Below are positions 13,115 through 25,691 of a stretch of 64,000 nucleotides of DNA, piece after piece. The stretch comes from Parus major. Taxonomy: Eukaryota; Chordata; Aves; Passeriformes; Paridae. Position 1 is the first letter of the stretch. Each line of letters starts with the position of its first letter. A program made the translations under genes and the position numbers. The stretch lies in contig NC_031799.1 in NCBI RefSeq assembly GCF_001522545.3, positions 42,383,645 to 42,447,644 on the forward strand, read 5' to 3'. The notes beneath the pieces are model-generated. The model had not been told where the DNA came from. It saw only the letters and a list, made by a program, of their open reading frames with translations, and searched no databases.

Positions 13115-13198
13115 TGGAGTCTCATGAAGAAGAACAAGTTTAGTCACCCGAAGATTTACTTGTAATCCTAGACTCTTGTGCTGGAAAAGATTAAAAAC
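13115..13198 (-). CDS. ADAMTS19: ADAMTS19 exon 5: catalytic domain
   Basis: 84 nt, exactly 28 codons, phase 0 at both ends (about residues 340-367). It encodes VFNLFQHKSLGLQVNLRVTK followed by LVLLHETP, a helix-strand part of the metalloprotease domain that matches human ADAMTS19 with conservative changes. Too short to appear as a long open frame; found by reading the minus strand between exons 4 and 6. The acceptor is GTCTTTTAG before 13198. The donor is CCA/GTAGGT at 13114. A competing GT four bases further on (GTAG/GTATTT) would break the phase-0 join to exon 6, so the first is chosen. Confidence 0.93.
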
Positions 13199-14078
13199 CT
13201 AAAAGACAAAAAAGAAAAATAACAAATAAAAATATGAACTTCTATTGCACCTATGCTAAAACTACGAGAACCCCAAAGAACCTCAGTAGCTCTCATAATC
13301 AACTGTGACTGCTTTTATTTTCTATAATCTGAGCAGAACATTAAGATAACGTACTGTGCTGGTCCTCTGAAGTGAAAACAAAGCTTAGGCAATATTCATT
13401 CTGGGAACATGAAAAAAGACCTTTTCCTCTCAATGGCCACGATTACTTTATAAGCTGTGTCCTGTTTCTCAAAAAACTTATACACACATTTAATACTCTT
13501 CGCATGAAAATTTCTATTCAGTTAAATCCATGATCTTGGACCAAGTGGTCTGAATCAACATCTAACTCTCTAATTATGCTCCTTCTTTAGAACAACCTTT
13601 CCTGTTGTTGTTCCTAATCTGTATATTACAGATGCTATTTTTCACTGCTTTAGGTGCTAAATGAGTGCACTACAGCTCCAGATAGAATTTGAGGGGAATG
13701 TAATTGTCCAAGTTCTTTCTTTTTTTTCCACTACCACTGATAATCCCTTTCCATAACAATATCATGTCTTCGTAACAAGCACAGGTCACCAGAAACCATT
13801 CAATATCCCAACCTTTCCAACAACACTATGGGCTCCTAGCCAAAAAGTTATTTTGTTCTCTCACTTCCAGACTTCCCTGAGATGTATGATCAGACAGCAC
13901 AAACTGCAGCACCGGGTTTTCTGCTACAAAACATATGGATTAAGTCTTGATAGCATGCTAATGGCCCTGCTCTGACTGTGCCTTTTAAGTTCAGTCAGAA
14001 TCAACAGAAGGAGGAATGAAATCAGCCCAAGTGCATGCATTGTTGGCAAAACATCAAAATTACCTTAAAATTTCCTAC
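13199..14078 (-). other. ADAMTS19: ADAMTS19 intron 4 (880 bp)
   Basis: Phase-0 intron bounded by GTAGGA and GTCTTTTAG. No repeat or gene recognised inside. Confidence 0.88.
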
Positions 14079-14251
14079 CATGTTTAAGATGGTCAGAATA
14101 AATCTTCTGGCAGCATCTGTTCCATGATATGAAACCATAGCTGGATCTGCCACCACAACAGTTTCAATGTTGTATTCCTGAGGTAACTTGTAAGAGTATC
14201 GTTTTCCTCTTCCACTTTCTGACATTTTTTGAGTCTTGGATTTTCTTTTAT
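14079..14251 (-). CDS. ADAMTS19: ADAMTS19 exon 4: furin site and start of catalytic domain
   Basis: 173 nt (2 + 57 codons, about residues 283-339). The first part, DKRKSKTQKMSESGRGKR, ends in RGKR, the expected furin cleavage site that frees the mature enzyme at YSYKLP. The rest, YSYKLPQEYNIETVVVADPA and MVSYHGTDAARRFILTILNM, is the first strand and helix of the reprolysin-type metalloprotease domain. It is nearly identical to human ADAMTS19, with Thr in place of Ala in HGADAA. The acceptor is GGTTTACAG before 14251; the donor ATG/GTAGGA at 14078 has G at +4 instead of A, a mild departure from consensus. Phase 0 out. Exons 4, 5 and 6 are clustered within 2.1 kb. Confidence 0.96.
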
Positions 14252-14529
14252 CTGTAAACCAAAACAATACTTGAGAAACTCATCCTTCAAACTACCCCTG
14301 CAGTACTTTTTAGAATCTTTTACCCTTGGTTGTGTTATAACTCTCATTATGTGGAAGGCTGTGGACTTTAATAACTATGTTTATTTGCCACTTCCAAAAC
14401 TATGGGTCACACTGAAGGTCTCTACTATGTATGAGTATTAGCTTATACCTAGAAAACAGAAATTTTATCCATCTTTTCAAGTAAAGTCAGAAAGATTATC
14501 TGCATCCTTTCAACTAACATTTATAAAAA

Positions 14530-14560
14530 GTGTCTTACTTTATAAAATGTGTCTTACTTT
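14530..14560. repeat. Short tandem duplication, 19-base period
   Basis: GTGTCTTACTTT occurs at 14530-14541 and 14549-14560, with related bases between. Intron 3, about 280 bases upstream of exon 4 on the gene strand. Confidence 0.75.
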
Positions 14561-16800
14561 GGTTTGTGGGAGAAAACTCAACTCATGTTGGCTCTGAAGG
14601 AAAAATAGTCTCACTGATATTGCAGAATTTTTGTCTATCTTCATAAATCACAGAGAAAATATCTTGATGTAATTATATCTTGGCATAAAAGACATCAAAT
14701 AGAGATTTGCCACAAAAATCATGTATTTGGTAAATGCATGCAACAATTGTGATTTGCAAAGAGGAAAGAATATTTCAGATGAATGTGAGATAGTGACATA
14801 GGTTTACTAGAAACAAAAAAGTGAATTTTTACTGACATGACTTCAAAATCAGTGTTCCTGTCATTACAAGCAGCTGAAGCAAAGTAACTAAACCAAACCT
14901 GGGAAACAGGCCACCAAACCTACAGAAAGCTAGAAATTGAAAATATGTTATGTTTATAGTAAGGTTGAGGTTATTAATGTCATTAATTTTCAGTTTCCCC
15001 TCCAAAAACCCAAAAAAATCCCCATTACTATTACGAGACAAATGAAACCCCACCACCCAATTACACAGAAACAGTTCAAGCCAGAAGGTGATCTACATAC
15101 ATCAGTTAGTAATGGCATTTTAAATAATCTAATTTAAAACAAAATGCAAAATTAAACTCCTTGTTGTAATAGCTGTATTTTGTTAGATCCTCTTGGGATG
15201 ATGTAAAACTTGTGGGACTGATTTCATTGTAACCAAGTGAAGTTTTTTCCAACATATCAGGCTCTCTGTTTACCAAAATAAGTGATGTTTGAGATGACAA
15301 TTATGTTCTGGAAATAATCAAATAATCAGAAATTTTGAGGAAATGTTTTGCAATTAACCAATCCATTTTTAATAGGAAAGTTCCTGAAGTGTATTTTATA
15401 ACACATGACCACTCTCCAAAAAAATAAGTCACCCTTCAGAACAGTGCTAAAAATGAACTGACAAAATCAATTAACTCAAAAATTAAATTTTAAATACAAA
15501 ATACCAGTGAAAGAGGGGTCTGTGATTTAAATATATGTGTAATATAGATTTTATGTAAATATAATGTAGATATATATATTTTTAATGCAGCATGTATAAA
15601 TTAAGCACACTTTAAAAATGTTGTCTTTCTCTGTATCATTCATGAAAGATTATACATATGTGAATGATTCAGTCCATCCCGATTTAGTCTTACTGATGCC
15701 TCTACAACAGGTGACAGTGTAATACCTACTAACACATTTAGTAAAAGAAAAAAGTATGTATTCTCCTGAAATAAATCTTTGGTGTTTGATGACCTAGAAG
15801 TAGAAACAGCTTGTAAATTCAGGCCATCTGAAATGAAAGTCTCTTATTTAATCCTTCAGACACATGCTTAGCCTTACAACGTCTGCTATACTCTAGCCTT
15901 ACTCATGTTTTCTAACTGTGGATCTACAGCCTAGTTTATAAAACATTATGTGTGTTCTCATCTTGCTCTTTTGAGGATAAATTCTAATGAAACTTCACTT
16001 AGTATTTGTGCCAAAAAAGCAAAGTCCTATAAGCTTTACAACTACGGCTTACCATACAAACATCTAATGCTGCAAGGGTAAGCTATAGGTGTAAGTTTAA
16101 AAAGTGAACTCATGTGGGTTAAAAAACATCTCTTACAACCCACCTGGAAAATCTGCCTTCCTTGTAGACACAGTGCAGTTTCCAGAAACAGTTTATTCAC
16201 TGTTCACATCTTTCTAAAAGACAGCAGCTACTGATTGAAAACTTTCAATTTAATCTTAGCATGTACAGAGAATTCTCTTAACACATCTCTCTATAGCTAG
16301 CAGTGCATTTCTATTCAGAACTGACAGTCCACAATGAAATACATCATTGTGCTAAACACTAAGAACACTGTTGTCCTACAAGCTGTTGTCCCTCTGTCTT
16401 TTGGGACTGTAGCGGATGACAAAACTACACAGCTCTGTAGACAAGCTGTCTGCCCATCATTTGCCTTAGATATTTCTCCCATTAACAAACCAATGGACAA
16501 TCTATTCTTGGCCAGCCAACCTTTCAATTTGCTGGCAGAAATCCCCATCACGAGATCTCATTTATCTGAAAATTGTAGATCTTTCCTAAGAACTTTAAAT
16601 GAATGGAATTAGTAATTTTGGTACTAGTGGTATTCAAATAACTGCCACAACTGCTGCCAGATAACAAGTGAAACAGGCTTTAGGCAAAAACTCTTGTTTC
16701 TTTAAATACTCATAAATAAGTAAAAATTACAAAGAACTGGTTGTTAATGAAGGCAAAGTATGTAAGAGATAACAAGTGCTGCAGGAAACCCAGCTACATC

Positions 16801-16824
16801 AATGGATGTGCTAATGGATGTGCT
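16801..16824. repeat. Short tandem duplication, 12-base unit
   Basis: AATGGATGTGCT is repeated exactly twice in a row. Intron 3. Confidence 0.85.
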
Positions 16825-19800
16825 AACAAGATAAAAGACAGATTAATCTCAAATCAAATCCATCTCAAAAATTTAATTACATTGGCAAAACAAAAAGTAA
16901 ATTCTATAGGACGGTTCTGTGCAATAAGGCTTCTGTTTGTGCAACCATGGAAAATAAGAAGATTCCATATCCATGTATTACTTAAACTCAGTTGACTGAA
17001 AGGAAAGCTAGGAATACTGCATTACTTCAGCCAGAAGGCTAAAGATACTGCAGCAAGTACATTTGACAAAAAATAGGCAATTAAGAACAAACAAGCAGAA
17101 ATATTAACAAACAATAACCCCACCCTAAAAAAATTTAGAGAAATTAAAATCCAGTTACTATAATTACAGGTGGCATAAAGTATCTGAGCCAACATTAAGA
17201 AGAGGTTGTGACTGCAGGACTCCTGGACACCTTCAAGTCCTCAGGCACAAAAGCATTTCCTGAGTATATGCACATGCAGCCAAGACTGCAGAGGAATCAC
17301 CATTGCTCCCCAGGGGGTAACCTAGTCATACGGAAATTGCGGAATTCTGCTTGCATAGGGAATATTCAGGAGCTTAAGAAGTCTTGAGCTATACCTCCAC
17401 TACAATTTGAATAGGGATTTAAGTACTTTCCTACAGAGTGACAACTATTTTCTGACCCAAGGCGTAGAAACAAGCCTCAAGTAGCACCACTCTCCATCTT
17501 ATACAATCTAATAGATCCATGACCAAGATTGTTTGCACATTTTATTGCTCGACTATCACATAGAAACAGGCTGTAGAGCAAGAATCAACACAGCTCTCCC
17601 AGCTGACTGCCCAGCCTATATTCCTTAAAGTAAAACTTCTGCTTTTGATTCAGTGAAACTTAGCAGGCTTTTTCCTGCAATATTACATCATTCTAAGAAG
17701 AAAAGCACACTTGTATCTCAGGACAGTATATTGTTTATTGCCAGAACAAAGAAGTAGAAGAGGACTCTTCCAATGTCACAAATTCAGAGGGGATTCAAAT
17801 TTCACATTTACTGTATCCTGGGTAAGAGATTTCTTTTTTCCCAACATGTCCCATGCCTTCCTTGACCATGAGTTCAATTCACTGCACAAACAACTTCAGT
17901 TTGGAACAAGTGCTTCAGAGCAGGTATAAAAAAAAACCTTAGCTTTCCAAGGTGGCCCTTTGATCTAATTACAACTGCTTCTCTCACATTTTTTTCTGTA
18001 ACACATTTCTGCACTGGTTTCTTCTAAAGGCTTCATGAGCCATGTGCTAAAGAAAGGTGTAGAGTGCAAGGTCTGTGTATGTGCAACAGGCTCACATACT
18101 TTAATAGATCACACACATTCTCAACAAAAGGATACACATGCACACTGTCAACAACCAAGAAAGCATCTGCTTCTGTCAGTATGATTCTCTCCCTCTCCTA
18201 ATTAATAAGAAAACCACCCCATTCACAAAAACAAGTTCTTTGTTCTCTCCAAACAAGTTTGGCTGCGTAGCAACTTTCAATCCAGTCCTCAATGGTAACA
18301 GACAACAAACAATACCTTCTTTGATTGCCTCTGCTAGCTCTCCATGAAAAGCTATTATTCCCAATAGTGATCCTTCAACACCTCCAGCACAAACATCTGA
18401 TTGAAGGAATGAAACTTCATTCCATTCATCACTGGCAATATACATTTGCTTGATAGGTAGCCAGCCTTTGAGATCAATTTGGATCAAAACCAGAAACAGA
18501 AATACCTGTCTCTATTCTGACACACAAGCACTGTAGAAGCAAGAGATATGGTTGTAAGATAGGACCATGTTGCTGAGAAGTTGCTGTGTTACCAAGGTTG
18601 TAGTTGCTTTATGTCACAAGGTTACATCTCTGCCAAATGCAGCTGAGACTATCTCAGTGCCTCACTTACTCATTTGCTTTATTTTTGCTTAATTGATCTA
18701 CTTAGCTTATTATTTGACTTAGAATTCTCAAATACTTATGCAAAGGGTAAATTTTTATGCTTCTATTCACCTTTAAGGCTGTGCGATGTGTGTAAGCATG
18801 CATGTGTACAGCATGTGTCTGTAGCATGAATATTTTGGTGATATTAACTAAATTCATGTCACACCCACAAATTTCTCTCAGCACAGACAGAGCTTTTAAG
18901 CATATAACTTACTGCAGTCCCTTTTAGTAAAATGACCTGTAGCAGTGGAGTGAGGGACTGGTCTTGCTTGAACAATAGGATTGGTTAGAAAGTGCCGCTA
19001 CTTTCACTCCCTGGAAATAATGTCATATCAGAAGATGCTACTCAGTTATGCACAGCTTGAACCATTTTGAAATTTTAAAGCTGGTGGATATAATGAAACT
19101 TTCTTCAAGCAGATATTTGATTGTCTGTTGACAGATTATTTGTAACAAATCAGAGCTTTGAGTGTAAGATTATTATAAAAGAATAAACTGACTTTCCCAT
19201 TTTAGAGCATAAGAGAAAGGGTATTTGATAATGAACATCAGAGAAGAATAATATCCTTCATGGACAAGTTTGCATCTGTAATCATTTTCATACCCATCAC
19301 AGTCTGCTACTTTGTCAGATACTCCTCCCCAGTTTTGCAGAGCATACATCATGCATACTTTTCATTTTTTCTTTCTCATTCCCATATACATGCAGGCATG
19401 CATACTGTGACTCACCTTTCTCTAACAGGGAGGAAAAACCAGCTTTACTTAATGTGAAGAAGTTGTGAAAATTTAACTTTCAAAAAGCAGTGTCAATGTA
19501 ACACAATGCCTAGAAGAGTAATATAGAGCTAGCTGGAGGAAGTTACATGAAATTTATTTCATCCCACTGCAAAAAGAGCCTTTATTTGCTAATTTATCTT
19601 AGATTTCAAACTCTGGATGGATGGCTAACTACAAAAATAATACTTCCAAAATGGAAAAAAAAAAACCACCACAAAACCTGTTACATTTGTTCTGTAACTA
19701 CATAAAGTGGACAGAGAAGTATAAATGTTCAGGAAGGATCAGACAGCCATGAAAAAGTTTAGGCTGAAAATGATGTCCAGAAGGCAGCTCTCTGCTCAAG

Positions 19801-20084
19801 TCAGGCCAAGTGTCAAGAGTGTGATCAGCTCTCTTAGAGCCATTTCTAGATATGCTTTACAAATACCTGAGGATGTGGACTCGACAGCCTCTCTTCCAGT
19901 GCTAAGCATTATTGTAGAGATTTTATTTTCCTCATGGAAACTGAAATTTCCTTGAACACAAGTTACAACTGTTGTTTGTCACAGCATACCTCTAAGGAAT
20001 GTCTGGTTTCATCTTCTCTCTGCAGACCCTTAGGCACCAGACAACTGCAGCTGCATCCTTCCTTTATCTTTCCTTACCTGCTTG

Positions 20085-20165
20085 AAATAACTTAGCTCCT
20101 TCAGCCTCATCCCAAATGTCATATAATCCAGCCTCCTAACCATTTCAGTGCACTTCTGCCTTTTT
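20085..20165 (-). mobile_element. Old CR1-like fragment
   Basis: The run TTAGCTCCTTCAGCCTCATC, then TCATATAATCCAGCCTCCTAACC and CACTTCTGCCTTTTTC, follows the reverse-complement CR1 pattern (AGCTCCTTCAGCCT...CTCCAG...CCTAACCAT...TGCCCTTCT) with many changes. Limits are approximate. Confidence 0.5.
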
Positions 20166-20252
20166 CTTTGCAAAAACAAGCCCAAAAATATGCACTTGTT
20201 CTGGTTTATTTTCTAGGAGAAAAATAATTTCTCACAACAACATTAGAAACGC

Positions 20253-20303
20253 CCTCAGCTTATGCTGAGGTCAAAGGACTGTCCTCCGTCCTCCGTCCTT
20301 TGA
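20253..20303. repeat. Two abutting inverted repeats with GTCCTCC units
   Basis: First hairpin 20253-20270: CCTCAGC, loop TTAT, GCTGAGG. It is followed without a gap by the second, 20271-20303: TCAAAGGAC and GTCCTTTGA around a loop made of GTCCTCC repeats. Intron 3, about 650 bases downstream of exon 3 in transcription order. Confidence 0.75.
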
Positions 20304-20948
20304 AGAATGACAGCTGATGATGAAGCAAAAAAACGAAAACACCATCCTTCATAAAAGCCATTTTTCCTTTCTCCATTGAAAACTATGAAGTCATCACTGT
20401 GAGCCAAACTTCTGTTAAAACCCCTCTACTTCAAAAACTTTTTCTACCTGCCATTGAGGAAGATGCATTAGGATTGTTTCATAAACATTTTCTAAGTATC
20501 ACTCATAGAACAAGAACACCTATAAATATCACTTCAATTCAGACAAATTTGGAAATTCAAGACTAAAAAAGCCAGGAAGAACACTTTAACTTTGTTTTAA
20601 AACAGAAAATTAAGTACAAGCATTGCACATAGTGAGTGATTAAGCAGCTCTGATGACTGAGAGAGACAATAAATAGATTTTAATTATTAACTTGGAAAAA
20701 AAAATTCCCCGAAGATTTCTACTTCCAAATACAAATGCACATTAAGAAGCAGTGGTATTCCTAATGGACAATTCCCTCTCCCAACAAGTGAGACTGCAGC
20801 CTTAGCATCCCACCTCAGAGTCTACTGTAGGGTACTGCTACAGGAATAATCACTTATATTTCTGTCAAGGTTCATTTGTGACAACTATCTACTTTTCTAA
20901 AAAATCTATTTGCTACATTACAACCTTTCAGTGCAATTTGTATATTAC

Positions 20949-21114
20949 CTGTAACAACACCACAGTAGGGATTCTGAGAAGGTGGCTTTTCAGAGATTCT
21001 CTCCTCTACAGACCTTTTTCGTCTGTACACTCTGTGTGCATGTCCTGTCACAGCCAAAGTGCGATTGAGTGGCTCAATAAATATGAAGTCCTCATTAATC
21101 TGTATAAACCCCAT
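20949..21114 (-). CDS. ADAMTS19: ADAMTS19 exon 3: end of prodomain
   Basis: 166 nt, 55 codons plus one base (about residues 227-281). It begins MGFIQINEDFIFIEPLNRT, the conserved prodomain strand of ADAMTS proteins, and includes AVTGHAHRVYRRKRSVEER and PYCGVVT. The cysteine in YCG is the family's conserved prodomain cysteine (cysteine-switch-like position). NRT is a likely N-glycosylation site. RRKR is a possible extra proprotein-convertase site; the human sequence here has RQKR, so a basic site is kept. The acceptor is TTGCAG before 21114; the donor is ACAG/GTAATA at 20948, phase 1. The split codon becomes Asp with exon 4. It lies between the 24.3-kb intron 2 and the 6.7-kb intron 3. Confidence 0.95.
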
Positions 21115-24100
21115 CTGCAAAGGAAAACAAAAGGGAAATGTAAGGTAAGAATTTATTACACTGAGCACAGTCATGCAGGAGAAAAAAACAAACAACCGAC
21201 AACACTCCATTTAAGAAAACACTTTGTTTTAGTAACTTTATGAGCAAAGTGAGTACCTTTTTATTCTACAAGTTTTTTACTTAAATGAACTAGAATAAAT
21301 TTCATTTATTTCAGCTAAATCTGGGTGGGTGGGTGGCTACATGCCAGTAGTATATGCACAGTAAAAGATATGGAATGTTAAAAGTTTACTTTGGAAGACC
21401 CAGGGGGTCATTTATGTATGTACAGCATGTACAGAAAAGTCTATACACTGGTTTTAGTATTTATTATTGTCACATTTTTAGATAATGAAATAACAGGAAC
21501 AATGTAAGGCATATGAATACATCCTGAACAAATGTGAAGATAGAAAAGAAATCTTGTGGCACTCTTTTTACTCTTTTTCTAATTAAAAGAACCTGAAACT
21601 ATTCTAAAAAGGCAAATTATTCCCTGGTTTCCAGCAGTTATACCAGAAAAATATTTGAATGCCATTTAGTTGGTTAACTCTTCCCCTGTCCCAGCATACT
21701 TATACACACAAACACACATGAAAAGTGCACATCAGATGCACATCTAGTATTACAAGAGTGTAGTCAAAACTAAAAAAAAATACTATAAAACATACTTATA
21801 TAAATACCACATAAATAAAACCCAGCTCAAACTGTTAAGCTGCCAATACACACAAGTTCCTATCAAGAGTAAAGCTGAAGACAGCAAGGTTTTGTGGGGT
21901 TTTTTTTCCCCCACATCAGCAAGACTGACAGTTAATTTCATCATTCTATAAACTTAAAAAATCTATTACACTGTTTTGCTACAGAAACAAAAAAATGTGA
22001 TAGATCAGGCTAAGAGAAGCAGCGAGCTCTTCTGTAAGCTTCTATGTAGCATCAATGGACAGAAATAGAAAATATTTTTGTTTCTTCTGGAATTATCTAG
22101 GTGCCAATATCACATTGGATATCCTGTCTGACAGATGAATAAACCATCCAAAAATATCCTGACCCAAGGAAGAAAAAAATCAAAAAAGAAAATCAAAATC
22201 TTTGCATGGCACAAAAGACAATTGAATTTAAACACAATCCTTTTAAAAGAAAAAAATTCCAATGATCTTTTGGCACAATCATATGAAATAAATATGAATA
22301 CACATATTTAATTTTTCAATCAGTTACAATAGCTAAGGAATGCTAAACAGATATCAAAAGGTCATCATTAAGATTGCACACAAACACGGAAGTATCTGGG
22401 GGTTTGGCTGTTCCTTTTCCTTTCTGCACTTACTTTTTAGGTTCAGTTCAGCAGGAGCTTTAAATGTCACACTCTAGAAGATTATCTACTTATATATTGC
22501 TAAGTACTTTCTGTATACCTACAAGATATCACTCCTTGAAAAGTGTATCTTTAAAAACGCTACTTTTACATAACAACTAACTTGTCTTACATAAACAACA
22601 AATGGTGTGAAAGGAATTTTTATTTAAAAGCATAGTTCTCAAATACTAGCAAAATGCATTAATTAATTTTAATTTGATTTTTATATCTAATGCTGAATTA
22701 CACTCAGGCATAGATTATTTTCCTTTTAAAGAATTATTTAGCATATGAAAGATGTTGATAAATTGAATATAGAACAGGAATAGCAGCCCATTAGGTGGTG
22801 CTGCAAGTATCCCCTGTCCACCAACAGGCCTTAGTCCCCCATGAAGACTCAACCATGGAACATTTGTCACATTTCCTCCATCTCCATTCTCTCTGCTGCA
22901 AAATGAAGCCAGGGCCTTAAGATGATGCTCTTCAGACTGCCACCATTCACCAGACTTTCTGAAAAGTTACGCTAGGACCAACATTTAATGTTTTCTTTCA
23001 ACTCCTAGCATAAACTGAAGTCTAATTAATTGGTAGAGAAATTCCAGATCTATTGCCTGTTTCCTGAGTCAGAAGTCAAAGAACTGAACAGTGATGTGAA
23101 GTTATATATATCCAGACGGGTAATTCTCAGACAAACCTGGATAACAAAATAATCTCTGCTGCCATTTTGACTGCTTGGGGAGGGGCGGGGGGGGAACATT
23201 GTCTCTCCAATTTTTGGATAATTTCACAGGTAGATGAAACATTAGCTTTTTCAACCATGCCCTTGTATTTTCATAATCATTACAAATGGAGTTATGAAGA
23301 TCCTTTAGCAAAGTAAATACCGAAAGCAGAGAAATCAAAGCATGCATTAAAGCTTTTCAGTTTCTACACATTTTCAGATATTCAATGTCAGGGCCAATTA
23401 CAGCCTTTAGACAGCTCAAATGGCAAAACTTACGTTACAAAAATGCACAGCAAAACAAAGATTAAAAAGATGGAAAAGGAAACATCTGCTTAATATCCAT
23501 CTGGGATAGAACTGTGAGTTCTGACTAACTGACACATCTTTCACCAGTTTCATATGAAGAAATGCTACTGCTCACAACTACGATTGAAAAGCCTACCAGG
23601 ATGCTGGACTTATCTCATGTAAAGGTAACATAGCATGCCATTCTTTCCTCAGCTTCTTCAGGTTTCTTACATCAAAAAAAAATAAACAAACTTAAATGTA
23701 GCACACATATCTCAGTAGATTTCAAGCCCAGCCCAATCTCATTTGGCAAAAAAATCCTCAGATTTTGTAACTACTGATGAACTCACTTGCTCTGTATTCT
23801 ATTTACTTTTATGCAGTAAAGAGAGACGTTAAGTATAAGGGCAAACTTCAGCAGATGGGCTGCAGAACTTACTTGCAGAAAACTAACTTTTTGCCAAATT
23901 TGGATAGTGGTAAACCAGACAAATGGAAACAACACCTTTCCCCAGCACCCTGAGTGGCACAAGGCAGGTGGGGCACAGAGGGTTTGGTCAGCATGTTACA
24001 GTTTCTCCCTGCTGCAGCCTACTCTCCACCATCTTCTGAAGCCAAAGCACACAGGCTATACTCTACTTCTTCCTACTCCCAACATACCTCCCAAGGCAAG

Positions 24101-25209
24101 TATCAACAGTAAAAATGCATTCCCATCAGACTCTGATAATGTACATGTTACTTAGTACCAAAAATAAAAGGTTCTCTTCATTGTACCATGCAAAAAACCA
24201 AATCATCTTTACAAATCAATATTTACTTGTTTTGAAACATAATTTGGTAATGGGCTTTGTGCTATTTGTCAAATGTAACAAAACGGTGCATCAATTCTTG
24301 AGTAAACAGGAAAAAATCTTTAATTTGTATATCAGTATCCCCCTCTGAAAGTTTTTCTCCATGATTTTAACAATCCAGATTTAATTTAGTATCTTGATTC
24401 TAACAATTCTATCAGAACCTGATCTGAGCTGACATACAACAAAAAGTCTCCAGCTCTTACTAATGCAAATAATAAAGCAAGTGCAAATAACTTTTCACAC
24501 TGTGTAAACAACAGTGTAAGAACGTTGTAAGCTGTTGCTACTCAAATGCATTACCACTTTCCATCTGTAAGAACCTTCATTGCTGAAGGCTGAAGAAACG
24601 TTAAGTGTTAGCAACTTCTGTCTTCGATTAACTGTGTTTCACAGCTGTGCACATCATATACACCACGCTTCCCTAGGTGGTTTACCTGTCTGTTCACTTC
24701 ACCCTGCTGCATGGACTTAGGAGATATCACAGAGGGGAGAGTCAGTATTATGACTGTTGACTGGCTTTCAGCTGCTGACATAGTGATCAATCTTTTCTGG
24801 GATATTTTTTAATCATAGGGCCGTGCCTTACTGAATATACTTACACATGCGCAATGCTATACCTTAAAGCCCCCTTAAAGGAAAAAACATTTATATTGTT
24901 GTGCAGAGATCACTGGGTTCAAAGCATGCATTCAGGTACTACCTCCAAATCTGAGATCTGTAGAAACAATTTTTGCATGGCTTTTAAATCCTTCCAAATT
25001 CCTGTACTGCCCGTCTGGTTTAAGATACCTACTGCTCTGGATTCTTAAGAAAATCATTCTCTATAGGAGGCCGCTCTCATGTTTAAGACAATGGCTACTT
25101 TTTTCAAAACAACCTGATGTTGCACAAAGATGCAGGAAAATATTTATGTAGTTACTCTGCAGTACTCACTATGCTACCCATAATTAAACAGGTATTCACA
25201 ACACTAAGC

Positions 25210-25267
25210 CATAGGCTGGACTTGATAATCTCAAAAATCTTTTCCAACTAAACTGATTCTATGATAC
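25210..25267 (+). mobile_element. CR1 3' tail fragment
   Basis: AGGCTGGACTTGATAATCTC, then TCTTTTCCAACTAAACTGATTCTATGAT corresponds to the last 60 bases of a CR1 subfamily with its ATTCTATGAT terminal repeat. Lies just beside the LTR-like element. Confidence 0.75.
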
Positions 25268-25691
25268 ACACAAAATGTAACCGCAAACAAAATATAGAAA
25301 ATTTATCAATTTTAAATGCTCTAATTTTTTAAAGCATCTTTTTTAGTAAAAGCCTAATGTGCTCCCTAAATGCATGGTAGTGTCTTAAGGTCAGATATAT
25401 CAGCAGTGAAACTCATGAACCAGACAGGAGTCCCTCCAAATGCCAGAGCTCTCTGTGCAATGCTGGTCATCAGGTGCAAGTGACCACTTTTCTTGGCCAA
25501 CTACTCTCTGTTCTTGTTATAAATTCCAGCCAGCTGTAGACTCGTGGAACTTACACTGTCACAAAGCTCTCTGGTTCAGCATGTACCACTATTTTCAGAA
25601 AAGTCAGTGCAGTCTCAACTACTGTATGCTTGACCTTTGACCATCAGAAGACTTTAGTAGAACAGACAAACCAATTGAAAAATGTTGAAAT

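Larger units (their letters stand above)
14252..20948 (-). other. ADAMTS19: ADAMTS19 intron 3 (6.7 kb)
   Basis: Phase-1 intron bounded by GTAATA and TTTACAG. It is AT-rich with no recognised gene. It holds an old CR1-like fragment near 20085-20165, a pair of abutting inverted repeats (20253-20303), two short tandem duplications (14530-14560 and 16801-16824), and an AT-rich patch around 15535-15595. Confidence 0.85.
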
